Positions 24,234 to 36,795 of a stretch of 64,000 nt of DNA are shown here, piece by piece (within the stretch, counting starts at the first letter, position 1; every line of letters begins with the position of its first letter). The stretch covers positions 185,344 to 249,343 of the forward strand of contig MU277711.1 of NCBI GenBank assembly GCA_022385805.1, in the 5' to 3' direction. The position numbers and the translations under genes were made by a program. The DNA is from Pilatotrama ljubarskyi. Lineage: Eukaryota > Basidiomycota > Agaricomycetes > Polyporales > Polyporaceae. The notes beneath the pieces are model-generated. The model was not told the DNA's origin and ran no database searches. It worked only from the letters and a program-made list of their open reading frames with translations.

Positions 24234-27200
24234 ATGCAGCACACAACATCGCGGCAACCTGTGGCAGTCTCCGTGCTGCATGCCTACTACCCCGTCGTGG
24301 AGACTCTCCAAGCCCATCTCAACAGCATTTTATATTCCAACGACGAGGGAGCGTCTCTACTCCGGGATGGCGACACGGAGGAATATTTTTCTCTTTTGAC
24401 GGGGTCTTACGTGGCCGGCGATGTGTCTTTGAGGCGAGTCGACCGACATGCTCCACTGGCACCCATGTCGCATATGCGTGATGTGGGCAATACTGGATGC
24501 TTCCTGTGCACTCATTTCCTCACGACCTCATGTCAATTACAGGTGATTGATAGAGCTCAGGAGAAGCTCTTCCTGAAGGTTAAGAACGGTCGGCCTTCTA
24601 ATGTTATTACTGCAGGGTACCGTAGAGTAAGTGGGCGTATGACTGACGGTGCACCGCGTTGACACTTGACTCTGTGTGTAGGTAACCCAGCAAGACGCAA
24701 GAGCGAGGGTAGTTGCAACGCGTGTTCCGCTGACAAACTACTTCGTGAACACTATTGTGACCGCTCTGCAAGCTCCCGAGTGGGAGACACTGCTCGAAAG
24801 GTACTCCTTGACGTTATGAGAGCTTGCTGATGGGCTACTAAGCTCCACTTAGGATCGGAGAGGACGCAATGTTTCATTTGCTCTGCGAGACCTCGCTCTT
24901 CGTATCCCTCCCAAACGGATGCCTGTGCCAGATGACCGGAGACCCGCTCGTGAATCTCAAGCCACCTACTGCCACTCAGCATTCTCTTGAGAGTACGCCT
25001 ACATCAGAGCACATAGCCCACGGCATGCCTCGTGGAATCAAGAGAAGAGCCGCTGGAGACCAGGTCTCAGACAGGCCAACAAAGCGTCGGAGGCGTGGCA
25101 TGCCCTTCAGCGGTAGAGGTCACACTGTAATCCGTGTCGTCGATCCAGCACGGTGGGTTTTCCCGGCAAGTACTTACTCGCAGTCATTCAGCATGTCCAC
25201 AGAACCACCCCTGCAGATATCTCATTCCTTCGCGCTCGCATGTTCTACTCTCGTCCCTCTCTGGTACCGCACGGCACAACGATTGTCATAGGGCTCCCAC
25301 CAAAACGTCCGTACCACCGGCCTTACCTCTCTGAGCTTCCTGCTCAACTACCCATCAATATCAGATGTCTTGAATCGCTTCTATCCGTGCTGGAATCCGA
25401 AGCCACGACACGATGCCGTTGGATGGGTAGATCCTGACCCAAGGCTGCAGATGGAGCACGCTCGACATCTGGCCAAATATGTCTTTCCAAGGCAGTACGG
25501 GATCAGTAATCCGTTCGTCTCGCCGTCGCAACGGACGAGCTATGCACAGCAGCCTGACTATCTTGACCGCGAACACGAGATCAAGGTACGGTAGTCATGT
25601 CCCATTTACCACTTGTGCTCATCTTCACATAGGCGAAGGGACCGAGCAAGACGCCGAAGAGGCTAAAGGGTATCCTCGGCGCTCTGGAGAAGATGATATG
25701 GAGACACCACAAGTGCAGATACAAGTCTCTCCTCGATCTTGCCTGTCCTTCGAAGGTAATTCATCGGACGATCCAGATATGATGGTTCGGGACTCGCTGA
25801 CTCCCATAGCTCGGGACCAAAATCGCTGCGCCCTTGGATAGCAGTGTCATCTTGGTATGAACCGATATATCAGCCCGTCTCACGACGCTAGTGACACGAC
25901 CACGACTAGGAACTAATGTCCGAGACGTCTATCCAATTGCAAACGCAGGTGACGCTGGGAGACGGCAGCGTGTCGTTGGACTCGGCCGGTCGACCTGTCA
26001 TATCCCATGACCTGTCGCAGGCGCATCGGCAAGTCAAGTACAAGCCCAGGTTCGCCGAATTCGTCTGCGAAGTCGGTGAAGTTAGCGCACCGCTTTCCAT
26101 TCGTGCGAACATGCATAGATGCCACTTTCCAGGTCTACCGCTACGCAGTCTTGGTGACGAAGGCGGTCATCCCGGATACGTTCTGGGGGAGTCGCAGGAA
26201 CTTCGAGGTCCTCATGCAGAGTCCGTCCCTCCTGCTTCATGCGCTCATTGCCGCCGCAATTCTGAGGTAAAAGATGCACTACAGACGTGAAGCACATGAT
26301 CACAGCCCGCCGCTATGAGACTTCCACCCTGCACCGCGTGCTGCAGGACTTCCAGAGCTCGGACTGCGAGTGGCTCATGCCTTACAGCAAGGGCGCACAG
26401 AAGCAAACAAGGGTCTCGGTGTCGGATTCTCTGAAGCGGCGCGAGCTGCTCGAAGAGTTTCTCTTCTGGTACTTTGACTCTTTCCTCATACCGCTCCTGA
26501 AGGTACGCGAGACCCAATCCACGGGGTTATGGCGGCCTGGGGCTGACCCTAGCTAGACGACGTTCTACGTGACCGAGTCGTCCGCGTTCAGGAATAGGGT
26601 GATCTATTTTCGGCATGACGACTGGAGCACGCTCTGCGCACCTCTCGTGGAGAAGCTGAGCACTGATACCTTCCAGCGAATAGAAGAGGTGGGCCGGAGC
26701 TGCGACTCTGACATAATGTTATGCTGACAAGAGGCAAGCACGAGGCGCAGGAGATCTTTCGGCAGCGCAGGCTGGGCTTCTCATTCGTGCGTTTGCTACC
26801 GAAGGAGACGGGTGTCCGGCCTATAGTCAATCTCAGACGCCGAGTGGACAAGGTACGCCAGCAGGTATTCCCAATTGGCATCACGGGCAGCCCTTGACCC
26901 ACCACCCGGGAAGGATGCGTACAGGCCGGGGCAATCGATCAACCAGATCCTGCAGGCGGCCTTCCAGATCTTGACATACGAGAAGGTGCGTCCGCATCTC
27001 GCATTCCTTGATGATAGCTCACCCTATTGAGACAGGAACGTCGACCGGAACGTCTCGGCGCGTCCGTCTTTGGTCCGAACGAGATTTACTCCCAGCTCAA
27101 GGCGTTCAAGACCCGGCTGACGGGAGGTGACCCGTCTGCTAAACTGTGAGCCATGCAGAAGTCCTGGACTCGTTGCGTGCATGTTGAATGCTCGCTTGTA

Positions 27201-29074
27201 GTCCAAAGCTGTACTTCGTGAAAGTGGACGTGCAAGCGTGCTTCGACACCATCGAGCAGACCAAGTTGCTGGACATTCTGCGGGAGCTGCTGACAGAGGT
27301 ATGCTACTCAGTCCGGATGCCCAGCGTTGATTCGACTCACTTTCGCCGGATGCGATGATACCAGGAAGCATACATGATACAGCGGTACGGCACCATCAAT
27401 AAAGCCGGAGACAAGATGCAGCGCAAGTTTGTGAAGAAAGCTATTCCCGAGGGTCTGTCGTCTCGTTCTCATGCTTTCGGATCGCTTGCTCATGGAAAGC
27501 TATACAGATGATCATCCACACTTCTTGACATATGCTGCCCAGCTGGCTGAGGTCTTGCGCAACACAATCTTCTCCGACCAAGTGAGTATCCCTTCCAAGA
27601 CGAACGCGGACGGCTGACTGACAGGGACAAGGTGGTATACCCTTTCTCCCGCAAGAAAGAGATCATTGCTCTACTTGAAGAACATATCACGGAGAACATC
27701 GTCAAGGTATCCAGCCCCTTTCCGTAGCCACCAGAGCGGACCACTAACATTTGCACAGATAGGAAACCAGTACTACCGACAAGTGGTCGGCATTCCTCAA
27801 GGCTCCGTCCTCTCAGCCATCCTGTGCTCATTCTTTTACGGCGACCTCGAGCGCAAGGTGTTCCGGTTCACGGAGGATCCTCAATGTGTCAGTCGCTTGT
27901 CTCAACAGCTCACCTGGCGCTGGCTTGACTTGGACTCGCATGATAGGTCTTGATGAGGCTCATCGACGACTGGTTGTTCATAACCGCCGATCTTTCCAAA
28001 GCGATCAAGTTTTACGACATGGTATCCAAAGGTAAGCAGGCATGCGGATGCTGTCGAGTAGCTCTGAACATATCCTCTCTCAAAAGGTCACCCAGAGTAT
28101 GGTTGCTTCATATCCAAGGACAAGAGCTTACTGAACTTCGACCACCCGGAGTTGGTAAACATCGTGGACCCTCGCTCCAAAGGTGCCGTCACATGGCCAA
28201 GCCACCCCCGTACCACTCTGTCTGATACATTCCGAACAGTCTTCCCGTGGTGCGGTTACTCCATCGACATGCAGGACTTGTCTGTGACAGTCGACTACAC
28301 GCGGTACCACGATACCTGTGAGCCTCTCGCTGCTAGATTAGGTCGGTCAGCATGGCTGACTCCGAAGCCAGACCTCGAGGATTCTCTCACCATCGAGTTC
28401 GGACGTCGTCCAGGAGCCGCATTCTCGTACAAGATGATGCAGTACGTTGTCCGTCCTCACCGGCTCACCCTGGGCTGACGCCTCGACCACAGGCTCGCAA
28501 AGTCGAAGAGCCACATCATCTACAACGACGCGACGCTCAACTCCCGGCAAGCAGTCCACCTGAACGTGTACCAGAACCTGGCCGTCCTCGCGATGAAGAT
28601 GCACCACTACCTCCGGCAGTGGGGGCTCGACGTCGGGAAGCACCACGCCTTCGTGCTGAGTATGTCGATTTCCCTCAGAGAGCTCCAGTGCACATAGCCC
28701 TGAACGGCGATACTCAACACTTGCAGAGACCATCAGGCAGACCATCCGTTTCGCGTACACGTCCGCGTGCAAGAAGGCGAGCGACAAGCTCGCGCGCGCC
28801 CACGACGCACGAGTCGACCTCCAGGAACGGCAAGTGACGTGGTACGTACCTGACCTCGTCCAGAGCGATATGTCCTTGATATACTGAACAACGACGGCGC
28901 AGGCTCGGCCTGCACGCGTTCCACACCGTGCTCTCGCGCAAGCCACAGGCATACGCCCGGCTGCTGAAGGTATTGAGCTTCGAGCTCTCCCTGCCGCGCT
29001 ATCGCCATCTCCGCAAGCATTTCCGTGGCGTTGTCTCAGAGGGTCTCTCTACCCTTTCCCTGCTGTGCTTCTGA
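24234..29074 (+). CDS. TERT: Telomerase reverse transcriptase
   Basis: A large gene with more than a dozen short introns. The N-terminal region (MQHTTSRQPVAVSVLHAYYP..., LPNGCLCQMTGDPLVNLKP) fits the TEN domain; a basic linker (KRRRRGMPF) leads to the RNA-binding domain, with FLRARMFYSRPSL, the T-motif segment TTFYVTESSAFRNRVIYFR and FSFVRLLPKETGVRPIVNLR (motifs 1/2). The RT core has motif A KLYFVKVDVQACFDTI (Asp at 27227-27229), motif B' VGIPQGSVLSAILCSFFYGD, motif C LMRLIDDWLFIT (Asp-Asp at 27965-27970), motif D YGCFISKDKSLLNF and motif E WCGYSID. The C-terminal extension ends LPRYRHLRKHFRGVVSEG and a short tail. All three catalytic aspartates are present, so it looks functional. It copies the telomerase RNA template onto chromosome ends in the nucleus. 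It converges on the RasGAP gene. Confidence 0.96.
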
Positions 29075-29745
29075 CCAGATCGAACGTACGTACGTATGTG
29101 CGCACGTCCACCGGGTCAGAAGGTCAGAACCTATACAGATGCACCGCGGCGCGCCTGCATCACGGAGGTCGCCCGCCGGGAAGCGTCGGAGAAAAACAAC
29201 ACGGATTACGGTCCAGAGAGGTGCATACATGAGATATACCACTGATACATATCCTGCGGGGAAGGGCGACGAGACGCGAGGCGGCGGCTGCGACGGGCTG
29301 CGAGCCAGGCAAAGACGCGAAGACCAGGGGGAACAGGGACGGGATATAATAATGACCGCGTGACGAACGGACGAACAGAGACAGACAGATAGACAAACAA
29401 TGAGAGATATAAGAGAGAGGGCCGACAATGGAGGAGCTGAGGTATTCTGGTACAACCCGACACCGCGCGCACGGCTCGGCAAGAAGAGAGTGGTATAATG
29501 AGAGGAAGAGCAGCGCCGGATATTCACAGGACTCACTATGTAGACGAGGAAAGAAAAAGGCGGAACGCGGGGAATCACGAACGAGCGCGCGGGCGTGGAA
29601 GGATCGTGTGCGGAGGGGAGGGGGGTAGCGAGCGAGGGGGTAGCGCGGGGGAGAACCAAGGAGCGTGGGCGTAGGTCGTATCGTAGACAGCAACGTAAGA
29701 GGAAGGGAGGGGCAGAAAGATAGAAGCACGCGACGGACGAGCCGA
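29075..29745. other. Convergent 3' intergenic region, purine-rich
   Basis: 672 bp between the TERT and RasGAP stop codons. The plus strand is strongly purine-rich (GA/GGA runs near 29380-29640), so open frames on the minus strand are Ser/Pro/Leu-rich by composition only. I see no conserved domain or RNA gene. Confidence 0.6.
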
Positions 29746-32467
29746 TCATCGTTTCGTGAAGATCTTGTTGAGCAGACCTAGCACCTTTGGTACGTTCAGC
29801 TGCACGTATTCGAGGTCGAGCAGGTGCTTGTTGTCTTTTTGCTGTAGGCGCGACATCAAAGAAATCAGCACGCGCATAGGCAGACGCAGCGCGCAGCGGG
29901 ACACACCTTCTCGAGCAGATCGTCGATGTTCAGGTCCATCTCGAGGATCGCCTTCTCCCGCCCCTTGTAGTGCAGCGCGATGATGAACGTGCCCGGCGTC
30001 GGCGACGTGAAGTTGAAGTAGATGTTCGGCCTTCGGTTGTCTGGCACGTTGCTCTCCACGATGATGCCCTCCTTCTCGAGCTGCGCGTGGGTGAAGCGGT
30101 ACGGCCCGTGCACGACCGGCTTCGCGGGCTTCTTCTCCTTCCCGCCGACGGTGACGACGCCGACGCCCGTCGACGCGCCCTTGTCCTTCGACGACGTGAG
30201 GCGCACGTTCTGCAGGTACGCCTTGTACTGCTCGAGCTGCCCGCGCAGGTAGTTGTTGTGGTCGCAGATCGTCTTGTACACCGCCTCGAGCGACTTGGTC
30301 TCCAGCAGCACCTTCTCGCGCAGGTTGCCGAGGTGGACGAGCTCCGCGGCGACCTCGTCCTGCATGAGCTTGTAGCCGTCCGCGCGGTCGACAATCTTCT
30401 GCTCCTCGAGCTCGCGCAGCATCTCCTTCACCTTGATGCCCTTGCGCACGAGCGTCGCGTCCTTCGTCGTCGCCGCGCGCTCCGCGATCGCCGCTAGGTT
30501 GTACGGTCGCTTGTCCGCGAGGCCGGGGATCGACCGGATGAGCTGCACGAAGATCGACTTGGCCTCCATGTAGAGCATGTCGCTCGGCGACACCGAGTCG
30601 AGCAGGATGTCCTGCACGGGCGTCTCCCACCGGCTGTACAGCGGCAGCTCGATCGTCCGGTTCTCCTTCCGCGGCACCTGAGGCGGTGCGGGGCCCAGCT
30701 CGTCTGTGAGGATGCGCAGATGCTGCTTGTCGTTTGGTGACTGGCGCGGACACTGTCAGTTAGCAGCCATGTTCGATTGGCGTAGACGTACTAGGACTTC
30801 GATGTGTTGTAGGATCAGGGAATGCGTGTTATACAGCTCGTTGAGCGTGATGTTGATGACAAGGTCCTTCTTCGACAGGGCCATATATTGGTCCATCTGC
30901 AGTACCGGTCAGCACCTCCGAACGTCACCAGTATGAAGGTAAACAGCGTACCTCCAAGGTGTCGTAAAAGTCCCCGACCTCACATAGGTTGTTCAAGAAC
31001 TGGTTGATGCGCGCCTTGTTGTTCTCGACAAACGGGTTCAGCGTCATCATGTACGCCTCCTTGGCATATGACGGCTTGTTCGCGAGGTTCTGCAGCATCT
31101 TCGCAATCTACGATCATGATCAGACAAATGCGGCGCAGCCGAGGATACCGACTCATAGCATACCAGCGTCAGTGTCCGCCGTGGGTGCTTTGCCGGGACG
31201 CCCTCTACGAGCATATACGCTTGTGGCGTTACGATGGCGGGGTTGATGAAGCGGAGGAAGAAGAAGCCGCCGATCAACGAGCAGATAGCGTAGTCGGTCG
31301 CATCCGGGTACTTTCGCTATAGGGCAACAGCACAATGTCAGCTGGAGACAGGCCTCGTTTCCACTTACCCCACTCACCCTCGTCAAACTCCTGATCTGCT
31401 TGCAGATCCACCGAATACCATACGGCACGCTTTCCATGCTGTCGATGATCGTGAGCAGGAAGCTGTTCGCAATCTCCATGAGCATCGTGAGGCGGGGCGC
31501 GATGATCGCCTGCACGTCCTGGTTCGCGGCGGCGACCTCCGGGGGGACGCCGCGGGGGAGGTTGGGGGGAAGGGAGCCGGTCTCTTCCTCGATCTGCTGA
31601 ATCATCTGCTCGTAAACCTTGACGGGGTTGATCTCGAGGTTGAGGTCCTTGTGCTCGATGAGGCTGTTGATGCGCTCGGCGAGCACGCTCTTGAGGTAGC
31701 TCTGGCCGGGCCCGCGGCGGGTGTAGGTCGTCATCATGCGCGAGACGGGCGTGTTCGCGCGCAGGAGCGAGCCGAACTCGGTGGCGGTCTCGAACTGGGA
31801 GGAGAGCACAGACTGGAACATGGTGAGCAGCAGGTGCTCTTCGCGGCTCTCGTACTGGTTACCGTAGAGGGTGAACATGACCGTCTGGAGGAGAGTGTCG
31901 ATCTCGGTGAGGGAGACGAGACGACATAGGGAGGCGATGTGGCGTGGCTCGGACTGGAGGAGGAAGAAGAGGTTCGAGTACTGCTGCAGCTTGCGGTCGT
32001 CGGGGTAGTGGCCCTCGGTCGCGTCGACTTCCTCGAGGTGCTTCTCTACTTCATTTTGCTTTACGGGGAGATGAGCGGGGATCAGAGAGAAGCATGAGAT
32101 TTCGGGGGGCGTACCTCATCGAGAGCCATGCGATTCTGAATGAGGAGACCGATACGGGAGTCTAGGAAACGGACGTCTCGTTCGAGGACGAAGTTGCGCT
32201 TAGACTGCGCAGATATCCGGGCCTTGAGCTCCCTGAGGCGCTTTTGTGCTATGAGAGGGGAGAGGACGGTCTACATGGTGGACACTAGGAAAAGCAATCA
32301 AGGCGAGACGTACCCCGGCCAAGCTCGTCCTCAACCTCGACGTCCTGCTCTGCGGCCATGCTGAAGAGCGCAGTGACGCTGTAGCGGTTGGTGTTTCTGT
32401 TCGTGAGCCTGCGGGTGGACATGCTTCCCGGGGACTGGGGCGAGGCGGGGTAGTCGGAGTAGGACAT
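29746..32467 (-). CDS. Ras GTPase-activating protein, IQGAP-related (Gap1/Sar1 type)
   Basis: About eight exons. The start is the ATG of [15 protein letters not shown] (complement of 32465-32467). Order: Ser-rich N-terminus; a coiled-coil helix ([34 protein letters not shown]); the RasGAP domain with arginine-finger segment [38 protein letters not shown] and signature [15 protein letters not shown]; then [20 protein letters not shown] and the RasGAP_C domain ([20 protein letters not shown]) ending [11 protein letters not shown]. No calponin-homology or IQ motifs are seen upstream, so it is the short Gap1/Sar1-like form and not a full IQGAP. Such proteins stimulate GTP hydrolysis by Ras in the pathways for mating, cAMP signalling and polarity in fungi. 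The catalytic arginine is present. Alternative upstream in-frame codons are not ATG. Confidence 0.93.
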
Positions 32468-33564
32468 GGCGGGGGCGGGGGTCGATGGCAAACAAACGTG
32501 TCGAGGTGTTCGTGGGGATTAGAAGCGAGCGTCAGAGGAAAGCGTAGCAGATAGATAAGAGGCTGAGGTTGTCAGGTATCGCCTGCGACCTGCTCAGGGC
32601 GACGAGGGCGAGTGCGGGGGAGTGGCGGGGGAGTGCAGCGGACGGAGGGGGCGAGAGTCCGTTGCGGCGGGGGCGGAGGAGATGGCGGATGTTTGGAGAA
32701 AGGAAAGAGCGAAGGGCGCGCAGAGTACAACAACCCTCACACACCGGCGCTTCTCGCTCATCTCCTTGCGTTCACTCTCATATTCAGCAGACTGTCTGTC
32801 CTTGCAGTTGCATGCTCGACATGCTCCCGCACGAGGAGCACAACTCTGCAGCACTGCCGTTTGCTATCGCGTGTGTTGCTTGGCGTGCCTACCGACGCCG
32901 GGAACCTCCGTTCGCCACTCCGGTTTCCCCGCCAACGCCAGTCCAGAGACACACATTCCATGCGCGACTCCATGCCTCGTATATGATCAATCTGACCAGC
33001 TATGTTCTCCTGTATCGCTTCGGCGATGCCCGTCTGCATCTGCTTGCGGAGATCGGAACACCCACCGCGTTTCAGCCCGGAGGCCTTGTTACCAGGGCCC
33101 GCCCCACAGCCACCCGTCCCGTCCTTCGACTTTCACTTACGCCCAACTTAGACTGACGGCCTTCCGAGTATGACTTGTGGTGTGTATCAATTTTGCGCGT
33201 AGACGGAGGGATCGCCGCATGCATGTATCCGGCTACGTGCGTTCTACTTCTGTTTGAATATCACAACACGCTCACGCCCACGAAAACACAATGACACCTC
33301 TTATGTTACGCCGCATACCTACTTATGATCGTAGTACAGTGTATATATGCTTAACGCCACCACGCACATGAAGCTGCATGCCTCAGTACCAGGTCCCAGG
33401 AACAACATCGCGCCCGCACGCGAGCGTCCCAACTCAAAATCGTCTATCGGTCCCTGACCATTCCATCCGTCCTCGTACATTCCAGCCGGTGCCACCCGTG
33501 CCTCTCCAGTCTGACCCTCCCTTCCTCAGTCTATTCGCAGGCCATGCCAACCGCTCGACCACGA
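32468..33564. other. Intergenic stretch, no confident gene
   Basis: Holds the RasGAP promoter/5' leader and the 3' flank of the downstream aminotransferase. Plus-strand frames (for example 32569-33156) begin at non-ATG codons and are compositional. A TATA-like tatatatg sits near 33342-33350 on the plus strand without a plausible gene after it. Confidence 0.5.
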
Positions 33565-35499
33565 TCAGCCCGAGGCACCCGTCGACGTCGCCGTCCCTCC
33601 CTCCCCCCGGGCTTCCAGGAGGACGTGTCTGAGTCGCCGGAGCGCCTCCTCCACCTGGTCCTCGGGTAGCAGGCTAAACGCCGCCCGCACGTACGCCGTC
33701 TTCTTCCCTCCCGGGTGGAACACCGTCCCCGGGAGCGCCAGCACGCCGTTCTCGAGCGCCTTCGTGCGGATGATCGCCTCCGAGTCGCCCGAGTCCCCGA
33801 GGTTGAGCTTGAACCTGTTGCGCGGCGCCTCAGCGATTATTCCATGATGACAAGGAAGAGGAGGAAAGGGACTGGCCAGAAGAACATGCCTGCCTCGGGC
33901 GTGTCCCACTCCGCGAGGCCATCCAGGTACTTGCGCATGAGCGCCTCGAACACGTCCCGCTTCGTGTGGTAGAACTGCGCGACGCGGTCGACGTGCGCGC
34001 GCAGCCCGTCGTAGCCCCACTCGCGCAGGAGCCGCAGCGCGAGGACCTGCGTCAGGGTCGGCGGTTGCAGGTTCGACGTCATCGTCTGCGCAGTGCGGCC
34101 CAATCAGTCTGATGGTCGATGCACCGAAGACGGAAGCTCGGAAGAGAAGAGAGCGACGTACGTGGAGGACGACGGCGTCGACGATCACTTGGGGCGCGGA
34201 GATGAACCCGATGCGCATCCCAGACGAGAGCACCTTCGACAGGCTGTCGAACCGGACGACTCGCCCCACTTCGGGTTGGTCCCGCTCGAGCGTGAAGTAT
34301 GAGGGCGGGCGGGGCGCGCTCCCGAAGTAGAGGTAGTAGTATGGGTCGTCTGTCCCTCGGTCAGCGTGACCTGATCGCTGATCGCACTCTAGGAGAGGAG
34401 GACCAGTGCTTGCCTTCGAGGATGAGGAAGTTGTGCTCCCGCGCGAGCTGGAGGACTTGCAATCTCCGCTCTAGCGTGGACGTCATGCCCGTCGGGTTGC
34501 ATCCGTACTGTTCACCCCTTTCAGCTTCGCCCAGCGCGACACTGGCACGGGAGAGGACGACGTACCGGCACCGTGTACAGGACCTTCGGCTTTGGCTTGC
34601 CTGCAGGCCAGTTCTCGAGCATCTTGCGCAGACCCTCCGCGTCTGTCCCGTGGGCGTCCGTCCGGACCTCTGTGCAGCTCCCGTCAGCAGGAACATCACG
34701 GGCTGGCTGGAGGACGCTTACGGACCTATCATCTCGCAGCCTGCATTATGGAAGATCGGGAACACGCCTCTGCAGGCTGGCTTGTCAGCATCCCGTTCTT
34801 CCGTATGACGAGGAACAAACTCGTCCTTACGCGTACACTGGAGCCTCGATCAGAGCGACATCGCCAGGGTTCACGAGCGCGTTCACGGCCTGATAGTGCA
34901 GTAGATATTCTAAGCACACTCATATACCGTCTCAATATACAACAGCCCCGGGAGCCTCCCTACCTTGTAAATCAGATCCGACGAGCCCGTGCCGAAACAC
35001 AGTCCCCAGCCCTCCCCACGCTTGCGGCCATGGCTGTACTCTTGCAGCCCAACGAGCCAGTCGAGCAGCTCGGGAATGCCCGCGCTCCCGCTATACTGCA
35101 GGCCCTTCGCGAGCTCCTGCTCGCTCAGTGCGACTGGGGACTCGGTGCCCGTCACGGGATCCCGGAGCGTGAACTGCAGGGAGGTGATGGGAAAGGTGTC
35201 CGTGTTCGGTTTCCCCGCCAGAAGGGAGATCACTCCTGGGCGGTCCTCGAGCGGGAGGAGGGCGCGGACTGGTGAAAGGCAGAGGTGGTCAGTACTGTAG
35301 TGTTTGTGGCACTTGGCATTGGGGCGTACTCACTGGGATCTTCGATGCGGCGCTTCGAGGATTCCGACATGAACTGGTCGTAGAACTCCTTCGGGAGGAT
35401 GCGTGAGGCGAGTGGGCTGTCTGCAGCTACAGCTTCACCCGTCTGACCGGACGCGTCCGCTCCCAATGCGTTTGCGGATATGTCCATGTCGTTTGCCAT
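33565..35499 (-). CDS. PLP-dependent aminotransferase, Aro8/aminoadipate type (copy 1)
   Basis: A complete minus-strand gene of about seven exons, starting MANDMDISANALGADASG. It is a fold-type I aminotransferase of the Aro8 / 2-aminoadipate / kynurenine aminotransferase group: N-terminal GVISLLAGKPNTDTFPITSL, LQYSGSAGIPELLDWLVGLQ, cofactor-site LCFGTGSSDLIYKAVNALVN, substrate loop VPYGCNPTGMT, LILEDDPYYYLYFG, and the PLP-lysine motif RFDSLSKVLSSGMRIGF (Lys in SLSK). It ends with TKALENGVLALPGTVFHPGG and YVRAAFSLLPEDQVEEALRR. It should transfer amino groups between aromatic or 2-aminoadipate-type amino acids and 2-oxoacids; the exact substrate cannot be read from sequence. No targeting signal is obvious. 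A close paralogue lies at 62309 to the window end with introns in matching places. Confidence 0.9.
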
Positions 35500-36795
35500 C
35501 TGAGATCTGAGCTCCTACGATGGTCTCTGCGCCCGGACGTTTCCTGCCGCTTCGCGATTCCTGGTTGTGATTCTGACGCCTGACCGGTGGAGGGCAGGAA
35601 CGGTGGATGAGTAGTACTAGCAGTGACGATACAGAAGAGTCCGCGCGCGGCTGCAGAACGATGCTTGTCCGGAAAGGCGGACGACTCGTACTCACGCGAT
35701 TGCTTGGAGCCTCGGGCTCATATATGTACTCGTGGTGACCGGAGTAGTCATCCAGTTCCTGACTCACTTTCAAGGTGCCCGCGCGGCCTCGGGCATCCGG
35801 CGGACGATGCGGATATGGCGCTTGGCACGGTCTCACACATCCCACATTTTACGGGTGTGCGCGATGGATGGATACGATATCTAGGCGTATGTTTACGTCT
35901 GAAGGGCGTAGGCGTCTATGGGCGGGGAATCGTACGAACGCTCACAATGATCTTATGAGTAAGTACTGCGGCTGGTTCTACTGTATAGATTGAACGCCGT
36001 ACGTGCCTCCGGAGGGTTTTCATATAGACAGGATGTGCTTTGCAGCCCCCTCGGGAGCGCCTGCAGTTGAGCGCTGTAACTTGTTGAAGTATGACATAAG
36101 TTACTTGAGTAGCACGGGTGCGCAAGAGGTAGCAGTGCGGCGGTGAACAGTAACGCGTACTTGCGAACCAAACACCCGAACCTGTACGTACTTTCAAGGC
36201 ACCCTGTTGGACGCCGCAGGTGTCTGATGAACGTTCGCACAGCGATCGCTCCGGGGAGGCCTGCCTTTGCAGAGCATCGGGGACAGACAACAGGAGTACG
36301 CGTTTGACCACTTCGAATTCGCCAGGACAGACACGTACCGGACGCGAAGCTCTTATGTGCGGGGTTGTGATGCTTGACTGTGAAATGTACTCCGACTCGC
36401 CCATTCCCCTTTGCGCATACCGACACCTCCAGGTTGTTCCAGTACGACCAGCTTCACCCACGGAGAACGCGTCGCGAGGCCGTGCTTCGTTCTCAAGACA
36501 CCAGCGGTGGTATGTTCTAGTTGTTTAGAGGGGCGCAGCGCTATGCAAAGCTCGTGAGGACGTTAAAAGGCAGACGACTATACAGTGGACAGATGCAAGA
36601 TTAGACACACGGGGGCGAAGAGACGCGTCCATATTGGCGCCCGTCGGGGGGCGCGTTTTGATCATGTGATGCTCGGCTGAGGTTGTTTGCCTCTGTTTGT
36701 ACAGAGGCTGTAGTACTGGCAAACTCTATTTTTCGACATCCACAAACTCGTCCTGCCTCGTCGGCCGCGTCAAGACCCTCAAGATATCCTCAAGA
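35500..36795. promoter_or_regulatory. Divergent region between aminotransferase and uL4 genes
   Basis: About 1.3 kb between two divergent start codons, without a gene I can support. About 90 bp before the uL4 ATG there is a perfect 7-bp inverted repeat, GCCTCTG at 36689-36695 and CAGAGGC at 36702-36708 with a 6-base spacer. It could be a factor site or a leader hairpin. The rest shows short competing frames on both strands. Confidence 0.4.

Noticed and set aside
24234..29074. Non-telomeric retroelement reverse transcriptase
   Set aside because: The N-terminal TEN-like region, the T motif, the many introns and the absence of endonuclease, RNase H or gag-like domains show this is TERT, not a mobile element.
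29036..29749. 237-codon Ser/Pro/Leu-rich minus-strand frame
   Set aside because: It lies in a purine-rich convergent intergenic region; the open frame follows from composition and has no domain.
29970..30497. 175-codon plus-strand frame rich in Val, Arg, Leu
   Set aside because: Antisense shadow of the RasGAP_C exon, which has clear family motifs on the minus strand.
32569..33156. 195-codon plus-strand frame
   Set aside because: It starts at TTG, not ATG, overlaps other frames on the same strand and has no recognisable domain.
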